A DNA stretch of 64,000 bases from Usitatibacter rugosus (GCF_013003965.1 NZ_CP053069.1:3813419-3877418); one strand, 5' to 3'. Shown: positions 18,418-29,722, counted from the first letter of the stretch. The notes: generated from the letters alone by a model not told the origin. Made by a program: numbers and translations.

Positions 18418-19279
18418 CGGGGGGCGCTCGGCAGGGAATCGAGGAAGGCCTTCACGCGCGGCGTCCAATCGGACACGTTGCGGAAGTACATGTGGCCGTC
18501 GGTGCCCCAGGCGGGCGTCTCGACGAGCTGCGCCTTGCCGCCCGCGCCCACGAACGCCGCGTGCATGCGCCGGGCGAGAGAGGGGCCGAAGAACAGGTCG
18601 TTCTCGCTGTAGAGCCAGAGCTGCGGCACCTGCGAGCCCTTGCCGTAGCGCGCCATGGTGTCGACGAGGTAACCCTCGCCGCACACATCGTGGGGACCCT
18701 GCGAGCCGCGGCCGCCGGCGAAGTTCACGACGGCCACGAGACCGGGCACCGGTTTCGTCGCAGCCGCGACCGAGCCGAACGCGCCCGCCGATTGGCCGAC
18801 GAGCACGATTCGCTTGCCGTCGAGGCCCGGCAGGGCGCGCGCCGCATCGGTGGCTGCGAGGATGTCACGGGCCGATTCCAGGCCTGCCGCGTAATAGTCC
18901 GGCGCGCTGCACGTGCCGTAGCCCTCGGCCCAGTCGCCCTCGGAATCGCCATAGCCGCGGCGCGTGGGCACCACGACCGCGTAGCCCATCGCCATGAAGG
19001 CGCGGCTTTGCTGTTCGAAGCGGATGCGCCCTCCGCGGCGGCGGTCGGCGGCCGAGCGCGGGCTGCCGTGCGAGATCACCACGATCGGGAACGGCCCTTC
19101 GCCTTTCGGCTTGAACATCGTCACATCGATGCGTTTGTCGCTCGTGAACAAACCCGGCCCCGCCGGGACCGTCGCACGGATGACGGTCTCGTCGGGAGCC
19201 AGCGCGGGCGCCGCGAAGGCGACACCCGCGAGGAGAAACGCCGCAAGCGCCAGGGCGCGTGCGGCTTCGGGGGCGCGCA

Positions 19280-19280
<1 letters not shown>
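18414..19280 (-). CDS. exported alpha/beta hydrolase (dienelactone hydrolase-like)
   Basis: It has 288 residues with a signal peptide (MRAPEAARALALAAFLLAG..., cleavage near AFA/AP). The alpha/beta hydrolase core shows the oxyanion region VVISHGSPRS, the nucleophile elbow VGQSAGAFGS, an acid near YSENDLFFGP and a histidine in GTDGHMYFRN. The substrate is unknown. It starts on the last base of the ahcY stop (TGATG) and overlaps metF, so it is embedded in the methyl-cycle operon although it is predicted to be exported. That is odd for a gene between two cytosolic C1 enzymes. Confidence 0.85.
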
Positions 19281-20695
<1,415 letters not shown>

Positions 20696-20754
20696 GGTCG
20701 GTCCTTTGTCGTCAAAGGTGCCGGTCACGCGGGAGGGGGTTTTCCACTCGCCAG

Positions 20755-20845
20755 CCGTGATCGGTCACGGTTAACGAGCGCGGTTGCGGTAGGTAACCTC
20801 GAGCCTGGCGGACAGGGAGTCCGTTGCAACGCTCCTCGAGGAACC
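20755..20845 (-). promoter_or_regulatory. SAH riboswitch in the ahcY leader
   Basis: The minus-strand leader matches the S-adenosylhomocysteine riboswitch: P1 is CCTCGAG (20841-20835) paired with CTCGAGG (20803-20797); the conserved GAGGAGCGTTGCAA follows P1; CCAGGCTCG closes the core; and CGCTC (20780-20776) can pair with GAGCG as the pseudoknot. A hairpin CCGTGA/TCACGG (20770-20755) lies between aptamer and start codon and may belong to the expression platform. SAH binding raises expression of ahcY in characterised examples. A likely -10 box, TAAAAT, is at 20854-20849. Confidence 0.92.
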
Positions 20846-20950
20846 GCCATTTTACCAAAGAAGTGGCGGGGCCGTGGGCCCGGGGAAACGAGGGCATTTT
20901 CTGGCTTTCGGCCGTGATAGCGTGGCGCCTCACTTCGCGAAGGAAGCGTC

Positions 20951-21580
20951 ATGAAGAAACCCCTCCTGCTGGGCTGCGCCGGTTGCGGCTCGATCATCGT
21001 CGAGTGCGGCTTCAACCTCGCGGGCATCGCGTACGACTACGAGGAAGTCGATTATTCCGACGACAGCCCGACGCGCCCGCGCCTGCTGCAGGTCAATCCC
21101 GTCGGGCAAGTGCCCTCGCTGGTGCTGCCCGACGGCAAGGTGATGACGGAGACCCTCGCGATCCTGCACTGGATCCAGGACCAGAATCCCGCGGCCTCGC
21201 TGATCCCGCCGCCGGGAGATGCGTCGCGCACGGACTTCTACCGCTGGGCCGTGTTCCTGATCGCGGCCGTGTATCCGACCTGGACGTATGGCGACGACGG
21301 CAAGAAGTGGGTGAAGGGCGACGAGGCCGCGGGCAAGGCGCTGCGCGAGAGCACCGACGAGCATCGCAAGAAACTGCTGAAGCAGCTCGAGGGCGCTTGC
21401 GGCGCTCCGCACTTCCTCGGCAAGCGCTTCAGCGCGATCGATCTCTACCTGGCGGCGATGAGCCACTGGCGGCCTGGCGCGAAGTGGTGGTCCGAGGAGG
21501 CGCCGAAAATGAAATCGGCCGCGGAAGCGGCCGAATCCAAACCCGAGGTCGCGGCGATCCTCCGCCGCGATTTCAAGTAA
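20951..21580 (+). CDS. glutathione S-transferase-like protein
   Basis: It has 209 residues. The N-terminal thioredoxin-like half has NPVGQVPSLVLPDG and the glutathione-contacting MTETLAILHWI (residues ~59-69). The helical C-terminal half includes FLGKRFSAIDLYLAAMSHW, the GST N-capping region. The very start (LLLGCAGCGSIIVECGF) has a CxxC-like CAGC where many GSTs carry a Ser or Tyr, so a thiol-type role is possible. It is the only plus-strand gene between ahcY and metK and is convergent with metK, with 3 bp between stops. Confidence 0.8.
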   Translation: MKKPLLLGCAGCGSIIVECGFNLAGIAYDYEEVDYSDDSPTRPRLLQVNPVGQVPSLVLPDGKVMTETLAILHWIQDQNPAASLIPPPGDASRTDFYRWAVFLIAAVYPTWTYGDDGKKWVKGDEAAGKALRESTDEHRKKLLKQLEGACGAPHFLGKRFSAIDLYLAAMSHWRPGAKWWSEEAPKMKSAAEAAESKPEVAAILRRDFK

Positions 21581-21583
21581 CGA

Positions 21584-22795
21584 CTAATCAGCCGCCGCGA
21601 ACTTCTTCACTTCGCCCTTGAGGCCGGCGGCGTCGCGCAACAGCGCGGCCTTGTCCGTGGCTTCCCACGAGAACTCCGGCTCCTCGCGGCCGAAGTGGCC
21701 GTAGGCCGCGGTCTTGGCGTAGATGGGCCGTAGCAAATCCAGCATCTTGATGATGCCCTTCGGCCGCAGGTCGAAATGCTCGGCGATCAGCTTCGCGATC
21801 ACGTCGTCGGAGACCTTGCCGGTGCCGTGCGTGTAGACCGTGATGTTGATCGGCTTCGCCACACCGATGGCGTAGCTCACCTGGATCTCGCACTCGCTCG
21901 CGAGGCCCGCGGCCACGACGTTCTTGGCGACGTAACGCGCGGCGTACGCGGCCGAACGGTCGACCTTCGAGGGATCCTTGCCGGAGAAGGCACCGCCGCC
22001 GTGGGCGCAGGCGCCGCCGTACGTGTCGACGATGATCTTGCGGCCGGTCAGGCCGCAGTCGCCCTGCGGGCCGCCGACGACGAAGCGGCCGGTGGGGTTC
22101 ACGAGGTACTTCGTGTTCTTGAGGAATTCCTTCGGCAGCACCGGCTTGATGATCTGCTCGATCACCGCGTCGACGAACTCCTTCTTCATCTTCGGGCCGT
22201 CGGACATCTCGGGCGCGTGCTGCGAGGAGACCACCACGGTGTCGATCTCGACGGGCTTGCCGTCGACGTAGCGGAAGGTGACCTGGCTCTTCGCGTCCGG
22301 GCGCAGGTAGGGCATTCGGCCGTCCTTGCGCAGCATGGCCTGGCGCTCCACGAGGCGGTGGGCGTAGTAGATCGGCGCGGGCATGAGGACGGGCGTCTCG
22401 TCGCAGGCGTAGCCGAACATGAGGCCCTGGTCGCCGGCGCCTTGATCGAGGTTGTCGTCCTGCGCCTTGTCCACGCCCTGCGCGATGTCCGGGCTCTGCT
22501 TGTCGTAGCAGACCATGACCGCGCAGCCCTTGTAGTCGATGCCGTAGTCGGTGTTGTCGTAGCCGATGCGCTTGATCACATCGCGCGTGATGCCGATGTA
22601 GTCCACGTTGGCGCGGGTCGTGATCTCGCCGGCGAGCACCACGAGGCCGGTGTTGCACAGCGTCTCCGCGGCGACGCGCGAGCGCGGGTCCTGGCCTAGA
22701 ATCGCGTCGAGGATCGAATCCGAAACCTGGTCGGCGACCTTGTCGGGGTGGCCTTCCGAGACCGATTCCGACGTGAAGAGAAACTCGTTTTTCAT
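21584..22795 (-). CDS. metK: S-adenosylmethionine synthetase
   Basis: Makes SAM from methionine and ATP. It has 403 residues. ATG 22795 starts [20 protein letters not shown], which contains the conserved [36 protein letters not shown] and [19 protein letters not shown] are all present. TAGAAT at 22838-22833 is a likely -10 box. The leader is only ~30 nt and shows no SAM riboswitch. It is divergent from the acyltransferase gene, an arrangement I associate with betaproteobacteria. Confidence 0.98.
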   Translation of the reverse strand: MKNEFLFTSESVSEGHPDKVADQVSDSILDAILGQDPRSRVAAETLCNTGLVVLAGEITTRANVDYIGITRDVIKRIGYDNTDYGIDYKGCAVMVCYDKQSPDIAQGVDKAQDDNLDQGAGDQGLMFGYACDETPVLMPAPIYYAHRLVERQAMLRKDGRMPYLRPDAKSQVTFRYVDGKPVEIDTVVVSSQHAPEMSDGPKMKKEFVDAVIEQIIKPVLPKEFLKNTKYLVNPTGRFVVGGPQGDCGLTGRKIIVDTYGGACAHGGGAFSGKDPSKVDRSAAYAARYVAKNVVAAGLASECEIQVSYAIGVAKPINITVYTHGTGKVSDDVIAKLIAEHFDLRPKGIIKMLDLLRPIYAKTAAYGHFGREEPEFSWEATDKAALLRDAAGLKGEVKKFAAAD

Positions 22796-22863
22796 GGACC
22801 TCACCGGGAGTTACGCCAAAGAGCCCGTTATTCTACCAAAGTCGGCCTCGTAACCACCCCGCC

Positions 22864-23751
22864 TTGAGACTCCTTTTTCGCTTCCTCGCCTCGCTCTCCC
22901 TGGCCACCAACCACGCGCTCGGCGCTTTCCTGGGCCGGGCGGTGTTTGTCCTGTCGCCCCGTTGGCGCTGCCGCACCCGCGAGAACCTCGCCGCGAGCGG
23001 CCTCGCGCGCTCGGATGACGAGCTGCAGCGCCTCGCGCGGGAAAACGCCGCGGAAATGGGCAAGGGCGTCACCGAGCTCGCCTGGGCGCTCTTCCGGCCG
23101 CCGGAGGACGTCGTGGCGACCGTCGTGGACGAGGATGGCTGGGAGGCGGTCGAGAAGCTCCGCGCCGGCGGGAAGGCGATCATCTTCGTGACCCCCCATC
23201 TCGGCGGCTACGACATCGCGGGCCGCTATCTCTGGTCGCGGCTGCCCATCCTCGCGATGTACCGCCCGCACAAGATCGCGTGGCTGGACGATCTCGTTCG
23301 CGAAGGGCGCAATCGCGGCGCCGCCTTCGACGGCACCAACGTCGCCCCGGCCACGCTGGCGGGCGTGCGCATGCTGCTGAAGCACCTGCGCCGCGGCGGC
23401 TGCACCGTCGTGCTGCCCGACCAGGTGCCCGGCGAGGGCGAAGGCGAATGGAGCGAGTTCTTCGGCCGGCCCGCGTTCACGATGACGCTCGTGGGGCGCC
23501 TGCAGGAAGCTTCGGAAGCCGCGATCGTCTTCTGCTATGCCGAGCGCCTCGTGCGCGGCCAGGGCTACATCCTCCACTACACCGCGCTCGAGGAGCCGCT
23601 GGGCAGCGACAAGCCCACGGCGACGCGGCGAGTGAACGCCATGGTCGAGCAGCTGGTGCGCGCATGCCCCACGCAATACCTCTGGGGCTACAACCGCTAC
23701 AAGCGGCCCTCGGGCGCCCCGCCGCCGCCCGTCGCCGCGGGCAGCCGCTAG
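22864..23751 (+). CDS. lysophospholipid/lipid A acyltransferase family protein (LpxL/HtrB-like), copy 1
   Basis: Inner-membrane acyltransferase of the LpxL/HtrB family, which adds a secondary acyl chain to lipid A or a related acceptor. The start is TTG at 22864; no ATG or GTG lies near and homology begins at once (N-terminal membrane anchor RLLFRFLASLSLATNHALG). The catalytic HX4D is intact as His112-LGGY-Asp117. LPDQVPGEGEGEW is the second family block. It has 295 residues. It heads a run of co-directional genes through dapF and xerC and is followed after 10 bp by a second copy. The acceptor lipid cannot be fixed from sequence. Confidence 0.87.
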   Translation: MRLLFRFLASLSLATNHALGAFLGRAVFVLSPRWRCRTRENLAASGLARSDDELQRLARENAAEMGKGVTELAWALFRPPEDVVATVVDEDGWEAVEKLRAGGKAIIFVTPHLGGYDIAGRYLWSRLPILAMYRPHKIAWLDDLVREGRNRGAAFDGTNVAPATLAGVRMLLKHLRRGGCTVVLPDQVPGEGEGEWSEFFGRPAFTMTLVGRLQEASEAAIVFCYAERLVRGQGYILHYTALEEPLGSDKPTATRRVNAMVEQLVRACPTQYLWGYNRYKRPSGAPPPPVAAGSR

Positions 23752-23761
23752 AATCGGCCCC

Positions 23762-24652
23762 GTGTACCTGCTCCGAAGACTGGGCTCCTGGCTCGGTGTC
23801 GCCTTCCTCTGGTCCCTCCACCTGCTGCCGAATCGCGCGATCGCCGCGGTCGGCCGCGCGCTGGGCTCCGTCCTCTACCGGTTCGGCCGCGGCCGCGTCA
23901 CGCGCATCAACCTCGCGCTGTGCTTCCCCGAGATGCCCGAGGCGGAGCGCGAGAAGCTCGCGCGCGCGCACTTCCGCTCGCTCGGGCGCGCGCTCGCCGA
24001 GCAGAGCATCTTCTGGTTCGCGCCCATCGAGCGCGCCATGGCGATGGTGAAGGTGACGGGCGGCGAGCACTTCGACCGCCTCCGCGGACAGCCCGTCATC
24101 GTCTTCGCCCCGCACTTCATCGGGCTGAACCTCGGCGGGCCCAAGGTCGCGTACACGTGGCCGGGGTCGGCCTCGATCTACAGCCGCCAGAAGAACCCGG
24201 TGCTCGACCGCCTGCTCTATCGCGGCCGCGTGCGCTTCGGCTCGCCGCGGCTGCTCTCGCGCCAGGACGGCATGCTCGCGATCGTGCGCACGATCCGCGA
24301 GGGCCGCATGTTCTATTTCCTGCCCGACATGGACTTCGGCCCGCGCGACGCGATCTTCGCGCCCTTCTTCGGCGTGCCCACGGCGACGGTGACGGCGCTT
24401 CCGCGGCTGGCGAAGCTTGCGCGCGCCCACGTCGTGCCCGTGATCACGCGCCAGCTCGAGGACGGATACGAGGTGATCGTCTACCCGCCGTGGGAGAACT
24501 ATCCGACCGACGACGTCGAGGCCGACGTACGGCGGATGAACGCCTTCATCGAGGAGCGCGTGCTGGAGATGCCCGAGCAATACTTCTGGGCCCACAAGCG
24601 CTTCAAGACGCGCCCGCCCGGCGAGCCCAACCCCTACCAGAAGAAGAAATGA
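23762..24652 (+). CDS. lysophospholipid/lipid A acyltransferase family protein (LpxL/HtrB-like), copy 2, with HX4N
   Basis: Second LpxL-type protein, 296 residues from GTG 23762, with an N-terminal membrane anchor ([20 protein letters not shown]). The catalytic box reads His118-FIGL-Asn123 instead of HX4D/E: the codon is AAC at 24128-24130. The second block [20 protein letters not shown] (~181-200) is otherwise normal and the protein looks intact. It may have altered or lost catalysis, or use another base. Its stop overlaps the dapF start (ATGA). Confidence 0.86.
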   Translation: MYLLRRLGSWLGVAFLWSLHLLPNRAIAAVGRALGSVLYRFGRGRVTRINLALCFPEMPEAEREKLARAHFRSLGRALAEQSIFWFAPIERAMAMVKVTGGEHFDRLRGQPVIVFAPHFIGLNLGGPKVAYTWPGSASIYSRQKNPVLDRLLYRGRVRFGSPRLLSRQDGMLAIVRTIREGRMFYFLPDMDFGPRDAIFAPFFGVPTATVTALPRLAKLARAHVVPVITRQLEDGYEVIVYPPWENYPTDDVEADVRRMNAFIEERVLEMPEQYFWAHKRFKTRPPGEPNPYQKKK

Positions 24653-25482
24653 AGATCCGCTTCGCGAAGATGCAGGGCCAGGGCAACGACTTCGTCGTGC
24701 TGGACGCCGTGCGCCAGGACATCCGCCTCACGCCCGAGCAGGTCCGCCATATCGCGGACCGCCACTTCGGTGTCGGCTGCGACCAGTTGCTCGTGGTGGA
24801 GAAGCCGCGCACGCCGGACACCGACTTCCGCTACCGCATCTGGAACGCGGATGGCGGCGAGGTGGAGCAGTGCGGCAACGGCTCGCGCTGCTTCGCGATC
24901 TTCGTGCGCGCCGAGGGCCTCACCTCGAAGTCCGCGATCCGCGTCGAGACCGCCTCGGGCGTGATCGTCCCGGAGATCCTGCCCTCGGGGCAGGTCGCCG
25001 TGGACATGGGCGCGCCGCGCTTCGCGCCGGCCGACGTGCCGTTCGACGCCCGCGAGGAGCGCGTCACGTATCCCCTCGAGGTCGCGGGCGAACGGATCGA
25101 CGTCGGCGTCGTCTCGATGGGCAACCCGCATGCCGTTCAAATCGTCGACGATGTCGACCGCGCGCCGGTGACGACGCAAGGTCCCCTCATCGAACACCAC
25201 CCGGCCTTCCCGAAGCGCGTGAATGCGGGCTACCTGCAGGTCGTCTCGCGCAACCGCGTGCGCCTGCGCGTGTGGGAGCGCGGCGCCGGCGAGACGCTGG
25301 CTTGCGGAACGGGCGCCTGCGCGGCCGTGGTCTCCGGCATCCGCCGCGGGCTGCTCGACGCCGAAGTGCGCGTGGCCACGCGCGGGGGCGAGCTCATCGT
25401 GCGCTGGCCCGGGGATGGCGCGCCCGTTATGATGACAGGCGATGCCGTGCGCGTTTTCGACGGCGAGATCGAGATCCAGTAA
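24649..25482 (+). CDS. dapF: diaminopimelate epimerase
   Basis: Converts LL- to meso-diaminopimelate for lysine and peptidoglycan. It has 277 residues. [12 protein letters not shown] near the start, Cys75 in QCGNGSRC and the partner cysteine in [10 protein letters not shown] form the two-base active site; GNPHAV is also present. ATG 24649 overlaps the previous stop. The order dapF, DUF484, xerC is conserved in many proteobacteria, including E. coli. Confidence 0.96.
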   Translation: MKIRFAKMQGQGNDFVVLDAVRQDIRLTPEQVRHIADRHFGVGCDQLLVVEKPRTPDTDFRYRIWNADGGEVEQCGNGSRCFAIFVRAEGLTSKSAIRVETASGVIVPEILPSGQVAVDMGAPRFAPADVPFDAREERVTYPLEVAGERIDVGVVSMGNPHAVQIVDDVDRAPVTTQGPLIEHHPAFPKRVNAGYLQVVSRNRVRLRVWERGAGETLACGTGACAAVVSGIRRGLLDAEVRVATRGGELIVRWPGDGAPVMMTGDAVRVFDGEIEIQ

Positions 25483-25505
25483 CCCCGTACGTGAAGGACA
25501 CCGCG

Positions 25506-26189
25506 TTGCCCACCGCCGAAGAAGTCGCCGAATTCCTCAAGCAGAACCCCGGATTCTTCGAGAACCACGTCGAGATCCTGATGGACCTGCAGGTCCCGCA
25601 CCCGCACGGCGGCCGCGCGGTGTCGATCGGCGAGCGCCAGCTCGTCGCGGTGCGCGAGAAGTCGCGGCTGCTGGAAGACAAGCTGCGCGAGCTGATCCAG
25701 TTCGGCGAGGAGAACGACGCGGTCGGCGGCAAGGTGCACAAGCTCGCCTGCCGCCTGATCGAGGCGGCGAGCCTCGACGCGGCGCTGGATACGCTCTACC
25801 TGGATCTCCTCGACCACTTCGCCGTGCCGCACGTCGCGGTGCGCCTCTGGAACGTCGCCGAGGAGAACCCGGACACCAAGGAGTTCGGCCCGGTGATGCC
25901 GGAGATGCGCCAGTTCGTGGCGCAGATGGCCGCGCCCTATTGCGGGCACCACGCGGTGTACGAGAGCCAGGCCTGGTTCGGCGAGGCTGCGCCGCACCTC
26001 AAGTCCTTCGCGATGGTGGCGCTCAGGCGCGACGACCAGGCGTTCGGCGCCATCGCGCTCGCCTCCGAGGACCCGAAGCGCTTCTACCCGGAGATGGGGA
26101 CGCTCTACCTGCAGCGCATCGGCGAGCTCCTCAGCCATTCGCTGTGGCGGTTCGTGACACCCGTCCGTGAGCCGGAAGCCACCCGCTAG
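25506..26189 (+). CDS. DUF484 family protein (GAF-like)
   Basis: Conserved protein between dapF and xerC, as yigA is in E. coli; function unknown. The start is taken as TTG 25506 because AAGGA at 25494-25498 precedes it by 7 bp and family members begin about here; GTG 25491 would add five residues but lacks a ribosome site. It has 227 residues. The N-terminus has VAEFLKQNPGFFENHVEIL, followed by a coiled segment with RQLVAVREKSRLLEDKLREL, then a GAF-like domain (~70-215). It overlaps xerC by 23 bp. Confidence 0.88.
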   Translation: MPTAEEVAEFLKQNPGFFENHVEILMDLQVPHPHGGRAVSIGERQLVAVREKSRLLEDKLRELIQFGEENDAVGGKVHKLACRLIEAASLDAALDTLYLDLLDHFAVPHVAVRLWNVAEENPDTKEFGPVMPEMRQFVAQMAAPYCGHHAVYESQAWFGEAAPHLKSFAMVALRRDDQAFGAIALASEDPKRFYPEMGTLYLQRIGELLSHSLWRFVTPVREPEATR

Positions 26190-27069
26190 CGCCCTCGAGC
26201 GCTACCTCGCGCACCTCGTGAACGAGCGCCGGCTGTCGGCGCACACCGTCGCCGCGTACGCCCGCGACAATGCATCGCTCGCGATGCTGGCCGGCGAACG
26301 CGACCTGGACAGCCTCACCCCGCCCGACATCCGCCGCTTCATCGCGACGCTGCACTCGAAGGGCCTCGCGCCCCGCTCGCTCGGAAGGACGCTTTCCAGC
26401 TGGCGCGGCTTCTACGAGTGGCGGATCCGCGAGAAGGCGGTCGCAGCGAATCCCTGCGCCGGCGTCCGATCGCCGAAGATGGCGAAGCCGCTGCCCGGAA
26501 TGCTCTCCCCGGAGGATGCCATCCGCCTCGTCACGCACGACGAGCCGGATTCGCCGTTCGCCGTGCGCGACCGCGCGCTCTTCGAGCTCATCTATTCGAG
26601 CGGCCTGCGGGTCTCGGAGATCACGGGCGCGGACGTCGATGCGATCGACCTCGACGAGGCGCAGGTCCGGGTGCTCGGCAAGGGCTCGAAGACGCGCATC
26701 GTGCCCGTGGGCCAGGGCGCCCTCGACGCCCTCGCGCGCTGGCTTCCGGAGCGCTCGAAGCGAGCCGCGCCCGGGGAGGCCGCGTTGTTCGTCGACGCGA
26801 AGGGCAAGCGCATCACGCCGCGCCAGGTGCAGACGCTGATCAAGGCACGTGCCGCGGCGGCCGGCCTCGACATGGACGTGCACCCGCACATGCTGCGCCA
26901 CTCGTTCGCCTCGCACGTGCTGCAATCCTCCGGCGACCTCCGTGCGGTGCAAGAGATGCTGGGGCACGCGAGCATCGCTTCGACGCAGGTCTATACCCAC
27001 CTCGACTTCCAGCACCTCGCCAAGGTCTACGACGCCGCGCATCCGCGGGCGCGCAAGAAGGCGAAGTGA
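26167..27069 (+). CDS. xerC: tyrosine recombinase XerC
   Basis: Chromosome dimer resolution recombinase acting with XerD at dif. It has 300 residues from GTG 26167. The N-terminal SAM-like domain is at ~8-95. Catalytic residues are Arg148 (GLRVSEI), the lysine in KGSKTR, His241 and Arg244 (HMLRH), the histidine in GHASIASTQ, and nucleophile Tyr276 (YTHLDF). Synteny with dapF and DUF484 supports XerC rather than XerD. The stop overlaps the GTG of the next GTPase gene. Confidence 0.95.
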   Translation: MSRKPPASALERYLAHLVNERRLSAHTVAAYARDNASLAMLAGERDLDSLTPPDIRRFIATLHSKGLAPRSLGRTLSSWRGFYEWRIREKAVAANPCAGVRSPKMAKPLPGMLSPEDAIRLVTHDEPDSPFAVRDRALFELIYSSGLRVSEITGADVDAIDLDEAQVRVLGKGSKTRIVPVGQGALDALARWLPERSKRAAPGEAALFVDAKGKRITPRQVQTLIKARAAAAGLDMDVHPHMLRHSFASHVLQSSGDLRAVQEMLGHASIASTQVYTHLDFQHLAKVYDAAHPRARKKAK

Positions 27070-28088
27070 GCGCCACGACGCTGACGCCGGTCACGGTGCT
27101 GACCGGCTTCCTCGGCAGTGGCAAGAGCACGCTGCTGAACCGCGTGCTGCACGACACGCGCTACGCCGACACCGCCGTGATCGTGAACGAGTTCGGCGAC
27201 ATCCCGATCGACCACGCCCTCGTGCGCCGCGCGAGCGAGAACGTCGTCGTGCTCTCGGGCGGGTGCGTGTGTTGCCGCGTGGCGGGCGACCTCGTGCAGG
27301 CCCTGCGCGACCTGCACTTCAAGCGCGCGGCCAATGAGATCCCCGCGTTCCGGCGCGCGGTGATCGAGACGACCGGCCTCGCCGACCCGGCGCCGCTGCT
27401 CGCGACGCTGGTGGAGATGCCCGTGGTGGCCGCGCGTTACGCCCTCTCCGGCGTGGTGACGACGGTGGATGGCATGCACGGCGCGAGCGAGCTGGATCAG
27501 CATCCCGAGGCGGTAAAACAAGCCGCCGTTGCCGATCGCCTCGTCATCACGAAGGCCGATCTCGCCGACGACGCGACCCTCGACGCGCTCGAAGCGAGGC
27601 TCGCCGCGCTGAACCCGGCCGCCGCGCGCATCCGCGCCCGCTCGGGCGACGTGGACGCGTCGTGGCTCTTCGACACCGGGCTGCATCGGCACGACGGCTC
27701 GCGCCCCGACGTGACGGGCTGGCTGGGCGCGAACGAATGGCGCTCGTTCGCGCAGCCCTCGAGCCGCGGACCGCACGACGAGCGCATCCGCTCGTTCACC
27801 TGGACCGCGGAGGCACCGGTCTCCTGGGACGCGCTGGAGGCCGCCCTGGAGACCGTGCTCGAACTACGGGGCGACCGGATCCTGCGCCTGAAAGGCCTTG
27901 TGAACGTGGGGGATAAAGGACCCCTCGTGCTGCATGCCGTGCAACACACGCTCTACCCTCCGGCGAAACTCCCCGATTGGCCGGATAATGACCGACGGAC
28001 GCGCCTGGTCTTCATCACCCGCGACCTTGAACGCGGCGCCATCGCCCCGATTTTGGATTCCTTCACCTCGACTTCCTCCGCGAGCTAG
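27066..28088 (+). CDS. COG0523 (CobW/YjiA-like) GTPase, copy 1
   Basis: G3E-family P-loop GTPase; relatives are metallochaperones for zinc, cobalt or nickel. It has 340 residues. GTG 27066 overlaps the xerC stop. Walker A is GFLGSGKST (residues ~14-22), the metal-binding CxCC is GCVCC (~67-71), ETTGLADP is the Walker B/switch region and TKAD the guanine motif. The CobW C-terminal domain follows (~225-330). It is followed after 3 bp by a second family member, then by an ABC transporter, which points to metal handling. Confidence 0.9.
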   Translation: MSATTLTPVTVLTGFLGSGKSTLLNRVLHDTRYADTAVIVNEFGDIPIDHALVRRASENVVVLSGGCVCCRVAGDLVQALRDLHFKRAANEIPAFRRAVIETTGLADPAPLLATLVEMPVVAARYALSGVVTTVDGMHGASELDQHPEAVKQAAVADRLVITKADLADDATLDALEARLAALNPAAARIRARSGDVDASWLFDTGLHRHDGSRPDVTGWLGANEWRSFAQPSSRGPHDERIRSFTWTAEAPVSWDALEAALETVLELRGDRILRLKGLVNVGDKGPLVLHAVQHTLYPPAKLPDWPDNDRRTRLVFITRDLERGAIAPILDSFTSTSSAS

Positions 28089-28091
28089 CCC

Positions 28092-29081
28092 ATGCAACCC
28101 GCTGCCGAAAAAGGCCTCATCCCCGTCACCATCCTCACCGGCTTCCTTGGCGCCGGGAAGACGACGCTCCTCAATCGCATCCTCACCGAGCAGCACGGCG
28201 AGAAGATCGCGGTGATCGAAAACGAGTTCGGGGAGTCCGGGGTCGACAACGACATCCTGGTGCAGGACAAGGAAGAGCAGATCATCGAGATGAACAACGG
28301 GTGCCTCTGCTGCACGGTGCGCGGCGACCTCGTGAGGATCCTCAAGGACCTGCGGCGCAAGAAGCGCGGCGGCGAGGTGAAGTTCGACCGCGTGATCATC
28401 GAGACCACGGGCCTCGCGAACCCGGGCCCGGTCGCGCAGACGTTCTTCATGGACGAGGACGTACACAAGGACTACCTGCTGGACGCCATCATCACCGTGG
28501 TGGACGCGAAGCACGGCCAGCAGACGCTGGACGAGCACGACGAGGCGCGCGCCCAGGTGGGCTTCGCCGACCGCATCCTGCTCTCCAAGACCGACCTCGT
28601 CGCCGAGGACGAGACGAAGGCGCTGATGGACCGCCTGCGCAGCATGAATCCGCGTGCGCACCAGAAAAAGGTGCACTTCGGCGAGGCGCCGATCAGCGAG
28701 ATCCTCGACATCCGCGGCTTCAACCTGAACGCGATCCTCGAGGTCTCGCCCGAGTTCCTGACGAGCGACCACCACGAGCACGACGACGACGTGAAGTCCT
28801 TCGTGTGGAAGGACCCGCGCCCGCTCAACATGGAGAAGATCGAGACGTTCCTCTCGCTCATGGTGCAGAACTACGGCGAGAACCTGCTGCGCTACAAGGG
28901 CGTGTTGAACGTGAAGGACGAGCCCAAGAAGATGATCTTCCAGGGCGTGCACATGCTGATGGGCGGCACGCCGGGCAAGCCGTGGGAAGAAGGCGAGACG
29001 CGCGAGAGCGTGATGGTGTTCATCGGCAAGGGCATTCCCAGGAAGCTGTTCGAGGAAGGCCTGGCCTACTGCGTCGCCTAG
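28092..29081 (+). CDS. COG0523 (CobW/YjiA-like) GTPase, copy 2
   Basis: Second G3E GTPase in tandem, 329 residues. GFLGAGKTT (~17-25), GCLCC (~72-76), ETTGLANP and SKTD are present. Between the GTPase and C-terminal domains there is a His/Asp-rich loop, SDHHEHDDD, absent from copy 1, which is a likely metal-binding element. The two copies are clearly diverged, so they are paralogues rather than a recent duplication. The ABC transporter ATPase begins 14 bp later. Confidence 0.92.
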   Translation: MQPAAEKGLIPVTILTGFLGAGKTTLLNRILTEQHGEKIAVIENEFGESGVDNDILVQDKEEQIIEMNNGCLCCTVRGDLVRILKDLRRKKRGGEVKFDRVIIETTGLANPGPVAQTFFMDEDVHKDYLLDAIITVVDAKHGQQTLDEHDEARAQVGFADRILLSKTDLVAEDETKALMDRLRSMNPRAHQKKVHFGEAPISEILDIRGFNLNAILEVSPEFLTSDHHEHDDDVKSFVWKDPRPLNMEKIETFLSLMVQNYGENLLRYKGVLNVKDEPKKMIFQGVHMLMGGTPGKPWEEGETRESVMVFIGKGIPRKLFEEGLAYCVA

Positions 29082-29095
29082 ACGGCGCAGCCCCA

Positions 29096-29722
29096 ATGCT
29101 GGAGATCCGCGGCCTTCGACACGAATACGGGGGCCGCACCGTCCTCGACGTTCCTTCCTGGGACGTCGCCGCCGGCGAGGCGAGCCTCGTCCTCGGCCCC
29201 TCGGGCAGCGGCAAGAGCACCCTCCTCGGCGTCGTCTCGGGACTCCTCACCCCGACCGCCGGCGAGGTTCGCGTAGCCGGGGAGAACATCCCCGCACTTT
29301 CTGCCGCCCGGCGTGATGCCTATCGCGCAAAGCACGTGGGGATCGTGCTGCAAACACTGCATCTCATCGCCGTGGTCTCGGTCCGCGAGAACCTGCGCCT
29401 GGCGCAGCGCCTGGCCGGCCACGCCGTGGATGACGCGCGCATCGACACGGTGCTCGAAGGCCTCGGCATCGCCGCGCTCGCGTCGCGCCGGGCCCGCGAG
29501 CTCTCGCTCGGCGAGGCGCAGCGCGTGGCCATCGCACGCTCCGTGGTGAACCGGCCCGCGCTCCTGCTCGCCGACGAGCCCACCTCCGCGCTCGACGACG
29601 GCAACTGCGAGAAGGCGATCGAGCTGCTGATGTCGCAAGCGAAAGCGTGCGGCGCATCGCTCGTCGTCGCGACGCACGACCACCGCATCCGCGCGCACTT
29701 CGCGCGCCAGCTCGTGCTATGA
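29096..29722 (+). CDS. ABC transporter ATP-binding protein (MacB/LolD-like)
   Basis: It has 208 residues: Walker A GPSGSGKST (~36-44), Q-loop VLQTLHLIAVVSV, signature LSLGEAQR (a G/A variant of LSGGQ), Walker B LLLADEPTSALDD and the switch histidine ATHDHR. The form resembles the LolD/MacB-type ATPases that work with FtsX-fold permeases. The stop overlaps the permease ATG. Two COG0523 GTPases upstream and a DUF3299 gene downstream match the make-up of the zinc-regulated zrg-type loci known in Vibrio, which suggests a metal-linked role (inference). Confidence 0.9.
   Translation: MLEIRGLRHEYGGRTVLDVPSWDVAAGEASLVLGPSGSGKSTLLGVVSGLLTPTAGEVRVAGENIPALSAARRDAYRAKHVGIVLQTLHLIAVVSVRENLRLAQRLAGHAVDDARIDTVLEGLGIAALASRRARELSLGEAQRVAIARSVVNRPALLLADEPTSALDDGNCEKAIELLMSQAKACGASLVVATHDHRIRAHFARQLVL

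Noticed and set aside
22796-22863. SAM riboswitch before metK
   Set aside because: The leader after the likely -10 box is about 30 nt and shows none of the SAM-I, SAM-II or SAM-IV core elements.
26167-27069. Tyrosine recombinase as a mobile-element integrase
   Set aside because: Its 300-residue length, the dapF-DUF484 context and the lack of flanking att-like repeats identify it as chromosomal XerC.
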